From DASRJW01 sp964567755 (GTDB lineage: Bacteria > Krumholzibacteriota > Krumholzibacteriia > G020349025), in the NCBI GenBank assembly GCA_964567755.1, contig CAZMNW010000025.1:1-64000 (forward strand): 64,000 bases of DNA. The letters run 5' to 3'. A program made the position numbers and the translations under genes. The notes under the pieces were generated by a model. The model made no database searches, was not told the DNA's origin, and saw only the letters and a list, made by a program, of their open reading frames with translations. Within the stretch, counting starts at the first letter, position 1, and the number at the start of each line of letters is the position of its first letter. Of the stretch, positions 61,882 to 64,000 are shown piece after piece.

Positions 61882-63168
61882 TTGGCGACCTTCATTCTCG
61901 ACACCAACGTCCTGCTCCACGACGCACGGTCTTTGTATGCCTTCAAAGACGCCACCGTCGTCGTACCGCTCGACGTTCTCGAAGAGCTCGATCTGTTCAA
62001 GAAAAATGTCGATGAGATGGGCCGCAATGCCCGTGAGGTGATTCGCGAGCTCGACCGGCTGCGCCGGGGCGGTTCGCTTCCCGACGGCGTGCCGGTGAAT
62101 GGCGGCATGCTGCGCGTTCTCGTCGACTATCTGCCCGAGCGCATTCCGCAGGGCATGGACTTGAGTGTCACCGACAACCGCATCCTCCTGTGCGCCAAGT
62201 ACCTCGAAGAGGCGGGCGAACGCGACGTCGTCGTCGTGTCCAAGGACATCAACGCGCGGGTCAAGGGCGACGCACTCGGAATCACGACCCAGGACTTCGA
62301 AGTCAACAAGATCAAGTTCGACGAACTCTACAAAGGCTGGGCCGAGATCGAAGTGCCAACCGCCGCGCTCGACGCTTTTTACTCCCAGGGGTTCTTGGAA
62401 CCCCAGTGGCCGGCACTCGCCAATGAATGTTTCATCCTGCGCGATGCCGCCAACGCCCAGAAGAGCGCCATCGCCATCTACTGCAATGGACGCCTCGAAC
62501 CCTTGCGTTTTGGCGACGCCCACCCTTGGGGCATCCGGCCGCTCAACGTCCAGCAGAAGTTCGCGCTCGAGTTGCTGCTCGCCGAGCGCTTGCAGCTGGT
62601 GACGTTGGTCGGCGGCGCCGGCACCGGCAAGACGCTGCTGGCGCTGGCAGCCGGCCTGCAGAAGGTCATGGAAGAACGCGCCTATGGCAAAGTCTTCGTG
62701 TCGCGACCGATCATGCCGCTCGGCCGCGACATCGGTTACCTGCCCGGGAGCAAGGACGAGAAGCTCGAGAGCTGGATGCAACCGATCTACGACAACCTCA
62801 AGTTGTTGACTGGATCCTTCTACGACGACGAAAGCAAGTTGAGCTATCTCTTCGACGCCAAGGTGCTCGAGCTCGAAGCCGTCACCTACATCCGTGGTCG
62901 CTCCCTGCCGCGACAGTTCATGGTCATCGACGAGGCACAGAACCTGACGCCGCACGAGATCAAGACCATCATCAGCCGCGCCGGCCAGCAAACCAAGGTG
63001 ATCCTGACTGGCGACCCGTTCCAGATCGACAACCCCTATCTGGACGCGTCGAGCAACGGCTTGACCTATGCCGTCGAGCGTTTCAAGGGCCAGGAGATTT
63101 TTGGCCACGTCCTGCTGACACGCAGCGAGCGCAGCCCGCTGGCCGCGCTCGCCATCGAGCTGCTGTGA
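61882..63168 (+). CDS. PIN-PhoH family protein (YlaK-like)
   Basis: 428 residues. PIN nuclease domain (about 1-140): FILDTNVLLHDARSL (first Asp), VPLDVLEELDLFKK, and TDNRILLCAKYLEE (third Asp). The PhoH ATPase domain follows (about 215-425): VTLVGGAGTGKTLLALAAGLQ Walker A, PLGRDIGYLPGSKDEKLE, and FMVIDEAQNLTPHEIKTI Walker B, ending RSERSPLAALA. Combined PIN-PhoH proteins are likely RNA helicase/nucleases. The start appears to be TTG 61882, seven bases after GGAGGGGAGG, because the PIN fold begins there; an ATG at 61774 is in frame but adds an unmatched tail. Confidence 0.92.
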   Translation: MATFILDTNVLLHDARSLYAFKDATVVVPLDVLEELDLFKKNVDEMGRNAREVIRELDRLRRGGSLPDGVPVNGGMLRVLVDYLPERIPQGMDLSVTDNRILLCAKYLEEAGERDVVVVSKDINARVKGDALGITTQDFEVNKIKFDELYKGWAEIEVPTAALDAFYSQGFLEPQWPALANECFILRDAANAQKSAIAIYCNGRLEPLRFGDAHPWGIRPLNVQQKFALELLLAERLQLVTLVGGAGTGKTLLALAAGLQKVMEERAYGKVFVSRPIMPLGRDIGYLPGSKDEKLESWMQPIYDNLKLLTGSFYDDESKLSYLFDAKVLELEAVTYIRGRSLPRQFMVIDEAQNLTPHEIKTIISRAGQQTKVILTGDPFQIDNPYLDASSNGLTYAVERFKGQEIFGHVLLTRSERSPLAALAIELL

Positions 63169-63174
63169 GCCCGC

Positions 63175-63196
63175 CGCGCCGGGCACGCCCGGCGCG
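63175..63196 (+). terminator. Hairpin after the PIN-PhoH gene
   Basis: Ten-base arms CGCGCCGGGC (63175-63184) and GCCCGGCGCG (63187-63196) around two bases (the effective loop is four), six bases after the stop. No T run; GC-type terminator candidate. Confidence 0.5.
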
Positions 63197-63200
63197 AGGC

Positions 63201-63230
63201 TTGCTCGTTCGGCCTCGGCGGTGCTACCTT
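63201..63230 (+). promoter_or_regulatory. Promoter of the 35-residue frame
   Basis: -35 TTGCTC (63201-63206), 18-base spacer, -10 TACCTT (63225-63230), six bases before an ATG. Confidence 0.45.
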
Positions 63231-63236
63231 TGTGCG

Positions 63237-63344
63237 ATGGCCGGTCAGGGCCCCTTCCTGGTGGTTCGCATGCGACTTCCGCACGACAAGCTGGTCTACA
63301 CGATTCAGCGCAAGCCTCCTCCGCAACTGGTCCGCGACGCCTGA
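63237..63344 (+). CDS. Possible leaderless small protein (35 residues)
   Basis: Short frame MAGQGPFLVVRMRLPHDKLV...RDA. No ribosome site, but a promoter of the local type ends six bases before the ATG, the same arrangement as the helicase-nuclease gene. Net charge is basic. No homology recognised. The 292-base gap between the PhoH and lat genes holds only this frame and its promoter. The call depends on the promoter reading; the frame may not be translated. Confidence 0.35.
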   Translation: MAGQGPFLVVRMRLPHDKLVYTIQRKPPPQLVRDA

Positions 63345-63460
63345 GGTCGTATTCCACTCAGCGCACAGCGTTTTCCACGAGCCACCGGATCGGCTCGCAC
63401 GGTCGAACCAGTCTTCGGTTCCAGCGCCACGCGCGCGCGGAACCCAACGAGGAGAAACTC

Positions 63461-64000
63461 ATGTCAGTCACGTTGAATCGAATCGCGCCCGGAAGCGTCC
63501 ACGAGACGCTGCGGCGCTCCATCCTTGCGGACGGCTTCGATGTCGTCCTGGACCTGGACAAGAGCCACGGCGTCCGGCTCCACGACTCGCGCAGCGGCAA
63601 GTCGTTCTTGGACATGTTTTCGTGCTTCGCTTCGGCACCGCTCGGGTTCAATCACCCGCGCTTGGTCGATCCCGAGTTCGTCGCCAAGCTCGGCCACGTG
63701 GCGGTGACCAAGCCGTCCAACTCCGATCTTTACACCGTGGAGATGGCAGAATTCGTCGACACGTTCGCGCGCCTGGCGGCGCCGCCGACGCTGCCGCATC
63801 TGTTCTTTGTCGAGGGCGGCACGCTCGGGGTCGAGAACGCGCTCAAGACCGCGATGGACTGGAAGGTGCGCAAGAACCTGGCGGCGGGCCGTGGCGAGAA
63901 GGGCCATCAGGTCATGCACTTCCGCGAATGTTTCCATGGCCGCAGCGGCTACACCCTGTCGCTCACCAACACGGCGCCGGTCAAGACGATGTACTTCAGC
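63461..64000 (+). CDS. lat: L-lysine 6-aminotransferase, 5' part (runs off the window)
   Basis: First 180 residues of a class III PLP aminotransferase: VHETLRRSILADGFDVVLDLDKSHG, LDMFSCFASAPLGFNHPRL, KPSNSDLYTVEMAEFVDTF, LFFVEGGTLGVENALKTAMDWK and MHFRECFHGRSGYTLSLTNT. These are distinctive for lysine epsilon-aminotransferase (LAT), which converts lysine and 2-oxoglutarate to 2-aminoadipate semialdehyde and glutamate, the first step of one lysine degradation route. GAGGAG lies six bases before the ATG. The PLP-binding lysine is beyond the end of the window. Confidence 0.92.
   Translation, partial: MSVTLNRIAPGSVHETLRRSILADGFDVVLDLDKSHGVRLHDSRSGKSFLDMFSCFASAPLGFNHPRLVDPEFVAKLGHVAVTKPSNSDLYTVEMAEFVDTFARLAAPPTLPHLFFVEGGTLGVENALKTAMDWKVRKNLAAGRGEKGHQVMHFRECFHGRSGYTLSLTNTAPVKTMYFS

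Overview
The window is about 64 kb of GC-rich, densely packed bacterial chromosome. It holds about 50 protein genes, two tRNA genes, and no insertion sequence, prophage or CRISPR array that I can see. The cell looks like a diderm: there is a small outer-membrane beta-barrel, a periplasmic AMIN/Amidase_3 enzyme, MacA/MacB-type export parts, Tat and Sec exported proteins, and a lipid-linked glycan flippase. Menaquinone appears to be made by the futalosine route (mqnD). A PEN-type protein kinase with a TolB-like sensor, a GldA/F/G plus DUF4340 transporter, topoisomerase VI and a histone-fold protein together suggest a deep-branching GC-rich lineage (for example Acidobacteriota, Candidatus Eisenbacteria or a related FCB-side group). 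That placement is inference, not proof.

Layout. 0-1.2 kb: a truncated two-PAS protein and tRNA-Pro(UGG). 1.3-6.0 kb: a six-gene minus-strand operon smpB - amidase - GerMN lipoprotein-like gene - rph - rdgB - redoxin. The last gene has an in-frame TGA exactly at a UxxC redox motif, followed by a hairpin with a GGUC tip, so it is a candidate selenoprotein. 6.1-12.9 kb: tRNA-Leu(CAG), a LonB-like protease, an M42-like peptidase and a Ser/Thr kinase. 13-17 kb: glcDEF. 17-21.4 kb: an MFS exporter, an alkyl-adenine glycosylase, ETF-quinone oxidoreductase and a NUDIX hydrolase. 21.5-28.4 kb: flippase, rlmD, YceI, polysaccharide deacetylase, and a nucleotidyltransferase-kinase protein. 28.5-33.4 kb: gldA/F/G - DUF4340 - DJ-1. 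33.6-37.8 kb: HD-GYP protein, mqnD, beta-barrel, Sll1717-type ATPase. 37.9-42.0 kb: a MacA-like adaptor with two MacB-like permeases but no ATPase.

42.3-52.2 kb is the most unusual part. One minus-strand series runs top6B - top6A - unknown 153-aa protein - ileS (PHYGH type) - Tat-exported unknown protein. A promoter that shares its -10 bases with the top6 promoter fires the other way, into a DUF1460 peptidase-like gene. Just beyond lies a 70-aa protein that looks like a bacterial histone with a lysine/alanine-rich tail. Topoisomerase VI and a histone-fold protein within 1.3 kb suggest archaeal-style DNA packaging parts in a bacterium.

52.2-64 kb: a DUF4139 secreted protein, a 997-aa fusion of an MrfA/YprA helicase to an MrfB/YprB-like RNase H exonuclease, two glycosyltransferases, rluD, ptsN, a PIN-PhoH protein, a tiny leaderless reading frame, and the 5' part of lysine 6-aminotransferase.

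Regulation. I can read thirteen sigma-70-like promoters that share the form TTGnnn - 17 to 19 (mostly 18) bases - TAnnnT. At least two genes (the helicase fusion and the 35-aa frame) have the -10 element only six bases before the ATG and no ribosome binding site, so their mRNAs are probably leaderless. Four convergent gene pairs are separated by hairpins that can act as terminators, and two other convergent pairs overlap at their 3' ends. All functional calls are from reading the sequence; no database search was run.
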